Assembly (NCBI GenBank): GCA_041395565.1 | Contig: JAWLAI010000006.1 | Coordinates: 325,686-389,685, forward strand | Length of the DNA: 64,000 nucleotides | Direction of reading: 5' to 3' | Origin: Pseudomonadota bacterium | GTDB taxonomy: Bacteria > Pseudomonadota > Gammaproteobacteria > UBA9214 | Shown here: piece by piece, positions 26,523 to 34,639 of the stretch | How positions within the stretch are numbered: position 1 is the first letter of the stretch | How the letters are laid out: each line of letters begins with the position of its first letter | Position numbers and translations under genes: made by a program | Notes under the pieces: generated by a model | Told to the model about the DNA's origin: nothing | Databases searched by the model: none | Seen by the model: the letters and a program-made list of their open reading frames with translations, nothing else

Positions 26523-27021
26523 AGGCACTGAGCAGGGTTTCCAGCGTCACCCCGCTGGTCGCGCCGGCGACCCGCACCCAGAGCAGATCGTCCTCCGTAC
26601 CGGTGAACGGATCGTCGTCGCCGTCGGCGTTGTCGCCGTCATAGCGGGACAGGTACACATTGCGCGTGATCCGGCGCCCGCTCGGCAGCAGCACGCTGTC
26701 GCTGTAGCTGCTGGGCACGGTCGCGGAACCTGCCGCCTGTGCGGCGGCATCCAGATCGGCGAAGGGCTCGGCCAGCAGTGCTTCCAATCGCCCGGCGAGC
26801 GCGTAGTGCTCCTCGACCCGGCCGGCATGGATGCCGGCCCCGGCCACACCGGGTGCCAGCGCCTCCAGTGCCGGCGCCAGCGCCACCATGATCAGCACTG
26901 TCGCAACCAGCACCTCGACGTAACTGAGTCCGGCCTGGCATGCCGGAAACCGTACCTGCGGGCCGCTGCGCTGACCAGGCGCGCAGCAAACGGGACGTGA
27001 CGACAGCGCCGGGATGCGCAC
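26515..27021 (-). CDS. PilV/MshD-like minor pilin
   Basis: This protein of about 168 residues carries a prepilin motif (CQAG-LSYVEVLVATVLIMVALAPAL, Glu at +5) behind a long leader. No ATG fits. The GTG at 27021 has GGAG eight bases upstream and is preferred, with GTGs at 27054 and 27063 as alternatives. The tail contains an acidic SRYDGDNADGDDDP stretch like the repeats of the next gene product. It lies between a small membrane protein gene and the PilW-like gene. Confidence 0.75.
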   Translation of the reverse strand: MRIPALSSRPVCCAPGQRSGPQVRFPACQAGLSYVEVLVATVLIMVALAPALEALAPGVAGAGIHAGRVEEHYALAGRLEALLAEPFADLDAAAQAAGSATVPSSYSDSVLLPSGRRITRNVYLSRYDGDNADGDDDPFTGTEDDLLWVRVAGATSGVTLETLLSAYD

Positions 27022-27071
27022 GCGTCCCGCTCCGGTGGTCGCAGCGTCAATCACGCCCGGCACGCGCCCGC

Positions 27072-27365
27072 CTAAAGCTGCAGGCCCAGCCCTGGGGCCA
27101 GCAGGCACAGACCGGCACCGGCCAGGCGCGGATGGCGCAGCAGCCAGCCGTCCCATACGATCCGCGGCGTCAGGACCTCCCGGTTCAGCGCCTGCTCCAG
27201 CCATTGTTCGCCGCGCATGCCGATGCGCAGCGACACGAGTTCCCGCCCGCCGCAGGGCGCGTTGAGCCGGCGTTCCAGCACCGGCACCCACCCGGGGACC
27301 AGCAGATAGAGCATGCCGACCATACCGGTGGCGGTACAGATAATGAGCATGAGTGTAGCGGGCAT
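27072..27365 (-). CDS. Small membrane protein in pilin cluster
   Basis: This 97-residue protein has an N-terminal membrane segment (about residues 3-25, LMLIICTATGMVGMLYLLVPGW) and a second hydrophobic stretch at the C-terminus. It lacks a prepilin cleavage motif. I do not recognise the family. The ATG at 27365 follows an AGGGAGGGA site by about ten bases, and a GTG at 27371 is an alternative. Its place between two minor-pilin genes suggests a role in pilus biogenesis. Confidence 0.6.
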   Translation of the reverse strand: MPATLMLIICTATGMVGMLYLLVPGWVPVLERRLNAPCGGRELVSLRIGMRGEQWLEQALNREVLTPRIVWDGWLLRHPRLAGAGLCLLAPGLGLQL

Positions 27366-27429
27366 GTGCACGGTTCCCTCCCTGAACATCAATGACCCAG
27401 GTGACCTGCAGCCAGCGGTGTCGGCCTTG

Positions 27430-27966
27430 TCATTGCACCGTCACCCGCCCGCTGACACCGTCCAGCGTCACGACGCGGTCCAGCCCGGACCGCCCCAGGC
27501 GCAGCGTGGCCTGGCGCAGGAACACCCCGTACGGGTTGCGGCAGACGGGTCGGCCGCTGGCATCGAACACGGCATCGGTACTGCTGTTGCAGGTCGCCCG
27601 GTAGACGGGGCTGCTGGCCAGGGCATCGATGCCACGCGTGCTGTCGCCCTGCAGGCTGACGTCGTAGAGCCGCTTGCTGACGGGATCGTAGACATCGTAA
27701 ACGGGTGTCGGTGGACTGGTGCCCATATCGGCGCGGAATACCCGGATGCGCTGCTCTGCCGGTATCACGCTGTAGCCGTAAGGGGTGCCGGTACGCAGCG
27801 CCTCGCTGCGCGCGAAGCGGATCGCCTCGGCGTAGACCCGGGCTGCCGCCTCCAGCCGCTGGGGATCGACACTCGACAAAAAGGGGATTGCCGCGACAGC
27901 GACAATCCCCAGGATTGCGACGACCACCAACAGCTCGACCAGGGTTACGCCATGACTAGACCGCAT
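27430..27966 (-). CDS. GspH/FimT-type minor pilin (MshC-like)
   Basis: This 178-residue prepilin has a very short leader ending in HG, then VTLVELLVVVAILGIVAVAAIPF with Glu at +5. The middle contains AARVYAEAIRFARSEALRTGTPYG, the GspH/FimT signature. Minor pilins of this type help prime pilus assembly at the inner membrane. It follows the major pilin gene by 34 bases. Confidence 0.85.
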   Translation of the reverse strand: MRSSHGVTLVELLVVVAILGIVAVAAIPFLSSVDPQRLEAAARVYAEAIRFARSEALRTGTPYGYSVIPAEQRIRVFRADMGTSPPTPVYDVYDPVSKRLYDVSLQGDSTRGIDALASSPVYRATCNSSTDAVFDASGRPVCRNPYGVFLRQATLRLGRSGLDRVVTLDGVSGRVTVQ

Positions 27967-28000
27967 CTGAACAGGGTCTCATCGCAACCCGCTGCCGCGC

Positions 28001-28579
28001 TCAGTACAAATCGTAACTGACGCCGTTACCGTCGGTATTGGTATCGTCGGCGATGAACTTGCCGGAGGTGGTGTCGTAACGCCAGCCGCCCGCGGCGCCG
28101 GCGCCCGTCATGGCCAGGTTGCCCGTGGTCACGACGGTGATGGTCGCGACCTCGGAGACCGGGTTGGTCGGGATATCACCCTTGATGTAGGGACCGAACG
28201 GAAACTCCGGGGTACCGTCGGCGTCGATGTCGCGGATACTGCAGGTCTGGCCGTTGGCGTTGGAATAGAATTTCAGCTGTTCGGAAAAGGCCGCCGCCGT
28301 GTCGGCATTGCCGGTGCCGGCCGTGCCGCCGGTGCAGGTGCCGCCGGTCGAGGCCACGGCACCCGGGTAGTTGTTGCTGTGCTGCTGGTTGTACAGGTCG
28401 ATGGCGCTGCGGATCCCGGCCAGGTTCGAGCGCAGGGCCGAATCCCGCGCGTCGGCCGTGGATGATGCGAACTGGGGCACCACGATCGCAGCCAGGATGG
28501 CCAGGATGATGGCGACGATCAGCAGTTCGACCAGCGTGAAACCGGCTTCCCTGCCGGCAACGGGTGTACGAGTTGTCAT
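28001..28579 (-). CDS. Major type IV pilin, MshA-like
   Basis: This 192-residue pilin has a prepilin signal (leader MTTRTPVAGREAG, then FTLVELLIVAIILAILAAIV, with Phe at +1 and Glu at +5). A helical spine with SALRSNLAGIRSAIDLYNQQH follows, then a Gly/Ala/Thr-rich globular head with two Cys that could pair (CTGGTAG and TCSIRDID). It is the first pilin of the cluster and the likely main subunit. CCAGGAGAGG precedes the ATG. A consensus-perfect sigma-28 promoter lies 43 bases upstream. Confidence 0.88.
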   Translation of the reverse strand: MTTRTPVAGREAGFTLVELLIVAIILAILAAIVVPQFASSTADARDSALRSNLAGIRSAIDLYNQQHSNNYPGAVASTGGTCTGGTAGTGNADTAAAFSEQLKFYSNANGQTCSIRDIDADGTPEFPFGPYIKGDIPTNPVSEVATITVVTTGNLAMTGAGAAGGWRYDTTSGKFIADDTNTDGNGVSYDLY

Positions 28580-28621
28580 GGTCCTCTCCTGGAAACCCGA
28601 ATTGTTCAGAATGCGAACGGG

Positions 28622-28648
28622 TTATCGGCGCCGCCGCCGACTGCTTTA
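28622..28648 (-). promoter_or_regulatory. Consensus sigma-28 (FliA) promoter upstream of the major pilin gene
   Basis: On the minus strand TAAA (28645-28648) is followed by exactly 15 bases and then GCCGATAA (28622-28629). Both elements match the FliA consensus at every position. The expected transcript would begin about 35 bases before the pilin ATG. The rest of the 199-base gap 28580-28778 contains nothing else that I can assign. Confidence 0.7.
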
Positions 28649-28778
28649 CAATTTTTTACAGCAAATCAATGCCATTGGAATTTTCTGACGCGACCACCGG
28701 CGCCCGCCCCGGCGCCGGTATTAATACTTTCGTATTAGGAACTTAGTGACGGATAGCGCAGCCATGGCACGGACGGGG

Positions 28779-29900
28779 TCAATGCACCGCCTGCGACAAC
28801 TTGAAAATCGGCAGGATCAGCGAACTCACGATCAAGCCCACCACGGCGCCCATGACGATCAGCATGACCGGCTCGACCATGCGCGAGAAGGCGGCCAGCT
28901 GCTTCTGCAGTTCGCGTTCGTAATAGTCCGCGACCCGGCCGAGCACGCGCGGCAGACTGCCGGTCTCCTCGCCGGTACTCACCATCTGGCGCACCAGCGG
29001 CGGGATGAATTCCTCCTGCTGGAACGCCGCCGCGAAACCGCCGCCCTCCTTCACCCGCTCCTCGATGGTGAGCAGGAACTTGCGGAATACACGGTTGGAA
29101 ACGACCTCGCGGCAGGATACCAGGGCATCCGGTACGCTCACGCCGTTGGCCAGCGACAGGCCGAGGACGCGCATGGACTGGACCAGATAGATCTGGATGA
29201 AGATGCTGCGCAGGCCGGCCACGCGCAGCTTCAGCCGGTCAAGCGTCGCGCTGCCGCCCGGCGTCCGCAGCCACCAGGCACTGCCGCCCGCAATGGCGGC
29301 CACGGCGAGCAGGAGCAGCGGCCAGTACTCGACCAGCACATGGCTGGCATGCATGAGCACGATGGTCGTCGCCGGCAGCTTGTCCGCGATGCTGGCGAAC
29401 AGGGTGGCGAACTTGGGAAACACCACGACCAGCACGAACACCACCACGAACAGCGAGAACACGATCAGGAACGCGGGATAGGTCAGCGCCGAGACGACGG
29501 TATTGCGCAGCTGCTCGCGCTTCTCGTCCATCCGCAGCAGCTCCAACAGCACCGTGTCGAGGAAACCGCCGTCTTCCGCGGCCGCGACCAGTTTCACGTA
29601 GGTTCCCGGGAATAGGACGGGATACTGCGCCAGCGCCCAGGAGAACGGCTTGCCCCCGGTCACGTGCTCCTGCAAGCCGGCGATGATCTCCGCCATTTCC
29701 CGGTTCTCGACCTGCCGGCCGAGCGCCTTCAGTGCGGCGTGCAGCGGGGTGCCGGTTTCCAGCAGCAGCGACAGCTGCTCGGTGAAGAACATGCGCTCGC
29801 GCACCCCGGCCTTGCCGCGTCGCCGCCGCATGCGCACGGGCTTGCCGGGCGCGGCCGCCTTGCCCGGCCCCTGTCTTGCAGCGGTGATCTCAATCGGCAT
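28779..29900 (-). CDS. mshG: MshG/GspF-type inner-membrane platform protein
   Basis: This 373-residue polytopic protein has two T2SSF domains. The first contains FFTEQLSLLLETGTPLHAALKAL and the second QSMRLLGLSLANG-like sequence (MRVLGLSLANGVSVPDALV). Each is followed by hydrophobic segments, with a final pair near the C-terminus (VMLIVMGAVVGLIVSSLILPI). It is the platform on which the ATPase acts. The ATG at 29900 lies 11 bases after the ATPase stop. The reading frame stays open far upstream, but that part is only out-of-frame ATPase sequence. Confidence 0.92.
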   Translation of the reverse strand: MPIEITAARQGPGKAAAPGKPVRMRRRRGKAGVRERMFFTEQLSLLLETGTPLHAALKALGRQVENREMAEIIAGLQEHVTGGKPFSWALAQYPVLFPGTYVKLVAAAEDGGFLDTVLLELLRMDEKREQLRNTVVSALTYPAFLIVFSLFVVVFVLVVVFPKFATLFASIADKLPATTIVLMHASHVLVEYWPLLLLAVAAIAGGSAWWLRTPGGSATLDRLKLRVAGLRSIFIQIYLVQSMRVLGLSLANGVSVPDALVSCREVVSNRVFRKFLLTIEERVKEGGGFAAAFQQEEFIPPLVRQMVSTGEETGSLPRVLGRVADYYERELQKQLAAFSRMVEPVMLIVMGAVVGLIVSSLILPIFKLSQAVH

Positions 29901-29911
29901 GCACTGGCATC

Positions 29912-31957
29912 CTAGGCGTTGATGACACGCGCGATCTCCTCGATGGTCGTTTCGCCGTTGCGCACATGCTCGAGTCCGTCGAGAAACAGCGTGTGGAAGC
30001 CGCGCTCCCTGAGATAGGCATTGAGCTCGTCGCGTCCGGGATTGGTGGTGATCAGCCGCTGCAGAGCCTCGTCGCTGGCGAGCACCTCGTGGATGCCCAT
30101 GCGCCCGCGGTAGCCGGAGTCGTAGCACTCGTTGCAGCCGCGACCGCGCGCGAGGTGGATCTGCCGGCTGCTGTCCCAGCCGAAGCGCGCCACCAGCTCG
30201 GGCTCGGCAATGTAACTGGTCCTGCAGCTCGGGCAGATCGCACGCACCAGGCGCTGCGCGACCACGCCGATCAGCGCGGTGGACAGCAGGTAGGGTTCCA
30301 CGTCCATGTCGATCATGCGCGTGATCGCGCCAACGGCATGGTTGGTGTGCAGTGTCGAGAGCACCAGGTGGCCGGTCAGCGCGGCCTGCACCGCGATCTC
30401 CGCGGTCTCGCGGTCGCGGATCTCGCCCACCATGATGATGTCCGGGTCCTGGCGCAGGGTATGCCGGAGTATGGTCGAGAAACTCAGACCGATGTTGTCG
30501 TGCACCTCGTTCTGGTTGACGATCTCGATCTGGTATTCCACCGGATCCTCGATGGTCACGATGTTCTTTTCCATGCTGTTGAGGTAATTCAGCGCCGCGT
30601 ACAGCGAGGTGGTTTTGCCGCTGCCGGTCGGGCCGGTCACCAGGACCAGGCCGTGGGTGCTGTCGAGCAGCGACTTGAAGGTCGCCAGGTTGTCCCTGCT
30701 CATGCCCAGCTTGTTCACGTCCAGCAGCGCCTGGTTCTTGTCCAGCACGCGCAACACGATCTTCTCGCCGAACAGGCCGGGCAGCGAGCTGAAGCGCAGG
30801 TCGACCGCGCGCCCCTGGGTATGCACCTGGATGCGGCCGTCCTGCGGCAGCCGGCGCTCGGCGATATCGAGATTCGCCATGACCTTGAGGCGCGAGACGA
30901 TCGCCGGATGATACTCCGCGCTGAGCGTGTTGACCTCGTAGAGCACGCCGTCGATACGAAAGCGCACACGCGTGCGCTGGCGCGAGGGTTCGATATGGAT
31001 ATCGCTGGCGCCGTCGCGGATCGCGCGCTGCACCAGCGAGTTGACCAGGTTGATGATCGGACTGCCTTCCGCCATCTCGTCGATGGCCGCGTAATCGTCG
31101 CGGGCGAGGTTCTCGACGATCGCGAAATCCTCGTCCACCTCGCCGATCAACTCGATGGTATCGACGTTGCCGGCATAGGCATCGTTGATGGCGTTCAGGA
31201 TATCCTCGCGCCGCGCGATCACCGGCCGCACGCGGCACCCGGCGAGTTTCTCGACTTCGCCGAGGGCGGGGATGGCCTGGGGATCGGACGTGGCCAGATA
31301 CAGTACGCCCCGGATCCGCTGCAGTGGCAGCACCTGCAGGCGGCGGGCCACCCGCCGGTCGAGGGTGTTGATCACCGCGGGGTCGTAGATGCCGGCGCGC
31401 AAGCGCACGCAGGGGATTCCGAGCTGCTCGCCGAGCGCACTCAGCACCTCCTGCTCCGAGACCCAGCCCTTGTCGATGATGATCTGGCCCATGCGGCGTG
31501 CGGTGCGCTGCTGCAGCACGATCGCCTCGTTGATGCGCTCCTCGGACAGCAGGCCGCGCGCCAGGAGGATATCGCCCAGGCGCTGCGCCCGCCCGTGCGG
31601 GCCCGGCTGGGCTGCGGGATCGGCACCCATCAGGGTGACGTAGTCACTGAAGGATGTCAGCGCCAGGATGTCCTGGATCAGGCTGTTGGCATGCACCAGC
31701 TTGAGCCAGCCGCCGCGCCGCACGGCCTGCTCCTGGAGGTCGACCAGCGCCTCGAGCGCGGCGCTGTTGAGCAGTCGCACCGAGCCCAGGTCGACGACCA
31801 GCTGGGTATCGCCCTGTCGCAGACAGTCCGTGGCTGCCTCGGTCAGGGAGCGGATCTCGCCGTCATTGAGCAGCGCGGTGCGCGGCACCAGGTGGGTCAT
31901 CACACCCACGCGCGTGCGCAACACCTCGTCGGCGCGGTAATCCGGCGCCGTGCTCAC
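29912..31957 (-). CDS. mshE: MshE-type pilus extension ATPase with N-terminal STAS domain
   Basis: This 681-residue protein opens with a STAS domain at about residues 10-110 (QLVVDLGSVRLLNSAALEAL, with Ser at the usual phosphosite). An MshEN c-di-GMP-binding tandem motif follows at about 124-185 (RLGDILLARG, then RMGQIIIDKG and ALGEQLGIP). The GspE/PilB ATPase core has Walker A GPTGSGKTT, Walker B IIMVGEIRDRET, and a zinc site (CPSC and CNEC). It powers pilin assembly. The STAS fusion is unusual for MshE and suggests a second, phosphorylation-type input. It is followed by mshG. Confidence 0.93.
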   Translation of the reverse strand: MSTAPDYRADEVLRTRVGVMTHLVPRTALLNDGEIRSLTEAATDCLRQGDTQLVVDLGSVRLLNSAALEALVDLQEQAVRRGGWLKLVHANSLIQDILALTSFSDYVTLMGADPAAQPGPHGRAQRLGDILLARGLLSEERINEAIVLQQRTARRMGQIIIDKGWVSEQEVLSALGEQLGIPCVRLRAGIYDPAVINTLDRRVARRLQVLPLQRIRGVLYLATSDPQAIPALGEVEKLAGCRVRPVIARREDILNAINDAYAGNVDTIELIGEVDEDFAIVENLARDDYAAIDEMAEGSPIINLVNSLVQRAIRDGASDIHIEPSRQRTRVRFRIDGVLYEVNTLSAEYHPAIVSRLKVMANLDIAERRLPQDGRIQVHTQGRAVDLRFSSLPGLFGEKIVLRVLDKNQALLDVNKLGMSRDNLATFKSLLDSTHGLVLVTGPTGSGKTTSLYAALNYLNSMEKNIVTIEDPVEYQIEIVNQNEVHDNIGLSFSTILRHTLRQDPDIIMVGEIRDRETAEIAVQAALTGHLVLSTLHTNHAVGAITRMIDMDVEPYLLSTALIGVVAQRLVRAICPSCRTSYIAEPELVARFGWDSSRQIHLARGRGCNECYDSGYRGRMGIHEVLASDEALQRLITTNPGRDELNAYLRERGFHTLFLDGLEHVRNGETTIEEIARVINA

Positions 31958-32042
31958 GCCCCGCGCCTCATCGCTGCGGCTGCGTCGGTGGCTGCGCTAT
32001 ATGCCTGCCTGTTGTTCATGGCACGTCGGCACCGCGTGCCCG

Positions 32043-34247
32043 CTAGCCGGCCCGCGCCGGACGTTCGCTGGCTAGGCCTGCCAGAAATTCCTCCAGCGGC
32101 CTGGGCTTGCCGATGCCATAGCCCTGCAGGTAATCCACACCCATCTGTGTCAGGCGTTCGGCGAGCGCGGCGTTTTCCACATATTCCGCAACCGTCTTCA
32201 AGCCCATGACGTGACTGACCTGGATGATCGACGCGACCATGGCATGCGACACCTTGTCTTCCAGGAGATTGCGCACGAAAGTGCCGTCGATCTTGACGTA
32301 GTCGACCGGCAGTTCCTTGAGATAGCTGAAGGAGCTCAGGCCGGTACCGAAATCGTCCAGCGAGAAGTGGCAGCCGACCGCGCGCAGTCTTTCCATGACG
32401 GCGAGTGCCGTATCCCGGTTGCCGATGGCGGCCGTCTCGGTCACCTCGAAGCAGAGGCAATCGCTGGCGATGCCGTAATGCCTGATCTTGGCGATGATGA
32501 ACTCCGCCAGCGACGCATCGGCCAGCGACTGTCCGGACAGGTTGATGCTCACCATGCCCTGCCCCGGCGTGCGCGCCAGACCCGCCACCGCCATCGTGGC
32601 CAGCGTCTGTTCCACCACCATGCGGTCGATCGCGGGCATCAGGTTGAACCGCTCCGCTGGCGGCAGGAAGCGGTCCGGACTGAGGATTTCGCCATTCTCG
32701 CCGACCAGTCGCAGCAGCACTTCGAAATGATACAGTTCTGCGCTCGCGGCAACCGGCTGGATGACCTGGCAGTACAGGCGCTGGCGCTGTTCCCGCAGTG
32801 CGCGCTGGATCAGGACCACGCACTGCATGCTGTTGCGCCGCGCCACCAGGTCCTCGTCGTCCAGCCGGAACGCCTGGATCTGGCCCTGCCCCTGTTCCTT
32901 GGCGGCGCTGCGCGCCAGCTCCGCGGCCTCCATCACCTCGCCGGCATCGTGCACATGCGACTCTATCGTGGTGACACCGGCCGAGATCTGCACCTCGCAG
33001 GTGATCCCGCCCCAGTCGACCCGCAGCTGCTTGACGCGGTCGCGCAGTGTCCGCGCCACCGTCATGCCTTCATCGATGCCGCAATTCTCCAGCAGCACAC
33101 CGTAGCGGCCCTCGCCAAGATAGGCGACGCTGTCGGTGCCGCGCAGTTTGTCGCGCAGCAGCCTGCCAACGCTGCGGATGACATGATCACCGACCTCGCG
33201 GCCATGCGCCTCGTTCAGCACCTGCAGCTGGTCGATGTCGATGTTCATCACACACTGGACCGCATCGCCCTTGCCGGCCTCGTCCAGCTTGCGCTCCAGC
33301 AGGGTCGTGAATGCATGCTGGTTCATCAGGCCCGTCAGCGGGTCGTAATGCGACGTGGCGATCTTGGCGACCTTCTTTGCCATGACCCGGAGCAGGTTAC
33401 GGTCGCTGTTGTAGAAATCCTGGCGGTAGATGTGGTTGAGACAGATGAGCACGCTGTCCACGTCGCCACGACTGTTCGTGACGGTGCAGGACAGCAGCTT
33501 GTAGGGCAGTTCCAGTCCCAGCTCGTCCCGGCGCCGGTCGCTGATGTCGTTGATGAGCATGCAGCCGACTTCCCGTTCCGCCTGCGGCAGATAGTTATTC
33601 AGCAGTTGCCGGATGAGCTCGCCGGGTTCGTGTACCGGATCGTGCTTGCCGGTGGCATACAGCACCCGCTCCCGTTCCGGGTACAGCAGCGCGACCATGT
33701 CCACGTCGAGGTAGTCGGCATAATCGTCGATCAGCTGCTGCAGGGTGACCGCCTCCTGCTCCATGTCCTCGCTGTCTTCCGTGTCATAGACGAGATTGAG
33801 CTCCTCGTAGCGCCCGGCCAGCTCCTGCGCCATGGTATTCAACTCGGCAGTCAACCGGTATTCCTTCTCGATACAGGCGGCAACGGCGCCGAAGGCCGCG
33901 TCCACCCGCTCTACATTCGCCCGTGCGCCCGCCACCTCGCTGGCCTGACCCAGCGCGACGAGCAGACCGGCAACCTCACCCGCAGGCGTACGGATGTCAG
34001 TCACAAAGGTCACCGTATCGTCGGCGGTGCCCAGCGCCAGCCGCGTTTCCGTACCCGCAGCGTTGTACTTCCTGATCCCGTCGATGCGCACGCTCGTCCG
34101 TCGGATCCGCGACCTGTTGGCGGGATCGGCGGTCAGCACCTTGCCGGCCAGCGTACACACGTATAGCTCCAGCGCCTCCGGCAACAGGAGGCGCAGCAGT
34201 GCGAAGTAGCGCTCGAAGCCGATGTCGTTCAACGGATTTGCTGACAT
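32043..34247 (-). CDS. GGDEF-EAL protein with degenerate GGDEF, probable c-di-GMP phosphodiesterase
   Basis: This 734-residue cytoplasmic protein has an N-terminal sensory region (to about residue 295, partly GAF-like). A GGDEF domain follows whose active-site motif reads GEGRY at about 378-382, so cyclase activity should be lost. The C-terminal EAL domain keeps key residues: FEVLLRL, INLSGQSL, CFEVTETAA, DDFGTGLSSF, VKIDGTFV and VAEYVEN. It should therefore cleave c-di-GMP. It overlaps the receiver gene by 19 bases, which suggests control by the kinase pair upstream. Confidence 0.88.
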   Translation of the reverse strand: MSANPLNDIGFERYFALLRLLLPEALELYVCTLAGKVLTADPANRSRIRRTSVRIDGIRKYNAAGTETRLALGTADDTVTFVTDIRTPAGEVAGLLVALGQASEVAGARANVERVDAAFGAVAACIEKEYRLTAELNTMAQELAGRYEELNLVYDTEDSEDMEQEAVTLQQLIDDYADYLDVDMVALLYPERERVLYATGKHDPVHEPGELIRQLLNNYLPQAEREVGCMLINDISDRRRDELGLELPYKLLSCTVTNSRGDVDSVLICLNHIYRQDFYNSDRNLLRVMAKKVAKIATSHYDPLTGLMNQHAFTTLLERKLDEAGKGDAVQCVMNIDIDQLQVLNEAHGREVGDHVIRSVGRLLRDKLRGTDSVAYLGEGRYGVLLENCGIDEGMTVARTLRDRVKQLRVDWGGITCEVQISAGVTTIESHVHDAGEVMEAAELARSAAKEQGQGQIQAFRLDDEDLVARRNSMQCVVLIQRALREQRQRLYCQVIQPVAASAELYHFEVLLRLVGENGEILSPDRFLPPAERFNLMPAIDRMVVEQTLATMAVAGLARTPGQGMVSINLSGQSLADASLAEFIIAKIRHYGIASDCLCFEVTETAAIGNRDTALAVMERLRAVGCHFSLDDFGTGLSSFSYLKELPVDYVKIDGTFVRNLLEDKVSHAMVASIIQVSHVMGLKTVAEYVENAALAERLTQMGVDYLQGYGIGKPRPLEEFLAGLASERPARAG

Positions 34248-34639
34248 GTCTGTGCCCCGCCGATATCATCGTGCTGGAAATATTGCTGCAACCTGGCAAG
34301 CAGCCGGCGGATGCTGACCGGTTTTTCCAGGAAATCCAGGTTACCCATGTCGCGCGACCAGGCACGGTGCTCGTCTTCCGCACGCGCGGTCAGGATGAAG
34401 ATGCCGAAGCTGCGCCCGGGCATCTCCTGTGCGATCCGGCCGCACAGTTCCCTGCCGTTGAGCTGCGGCATGTCGAGATCGGTGATCAGGAGATCGGGCG
34501 GATTGGCGCGTACCTGCTCCAGCGCCTGGTTGCCGTTGCAGGCCTCCGCCACGTCATAGCCTGCCTTTTCCAGCGCCAGCCGCATCACCCGGATCACATG
34601 GGGTTCGTCGTCGACGATCAAAATCCGTTTCTTTGTCAT
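34229..34639 (-). CDS. Single-domain response regulator
   Basis: This 136-residue CheY-like receiver has the acidic pair (LIVDDEPHV), the phospho-acceptor Asp in LLITDLDMPQLNG, the Thr in FILTARAE and the Lys in FLEKPVS. There is no output domain. It overlaps the kinase gene by four bases and the GGDEF-EAL gene by 19 bases, so all three are translationally coupled. It probably carries phosphate from the kinase to a partner such as the GGDEF-EAL protein. Confidence 0.92.
   Translation of the reverse strand: MTKKRILIVDDEPHVIRVMRLALEKAGYDVAEACNGNQALEQVRANPPDLLITDLDMPQLNGRELCGRIAQEMPGRSFGIFILTARAEDEHRAWSRDMGNLDFLEKPVSIRRLLARLQQYFQHDDIGGAQTCQQIR

Noticed and set aside
28655..28685. TGGCA and TTGC elements resembling a sigma-54 promoter before the pilin gene
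   Set aside because: The GG and GC are nine bases apart, not the required ten.
28779..31238. An 819-codon frame that looks like an ATPase-platform fusion
   Set aside because: Only the part from 29900 is the platform protein. The rest is an out-of-frame reading of the ATPase gene, with no frameshift.
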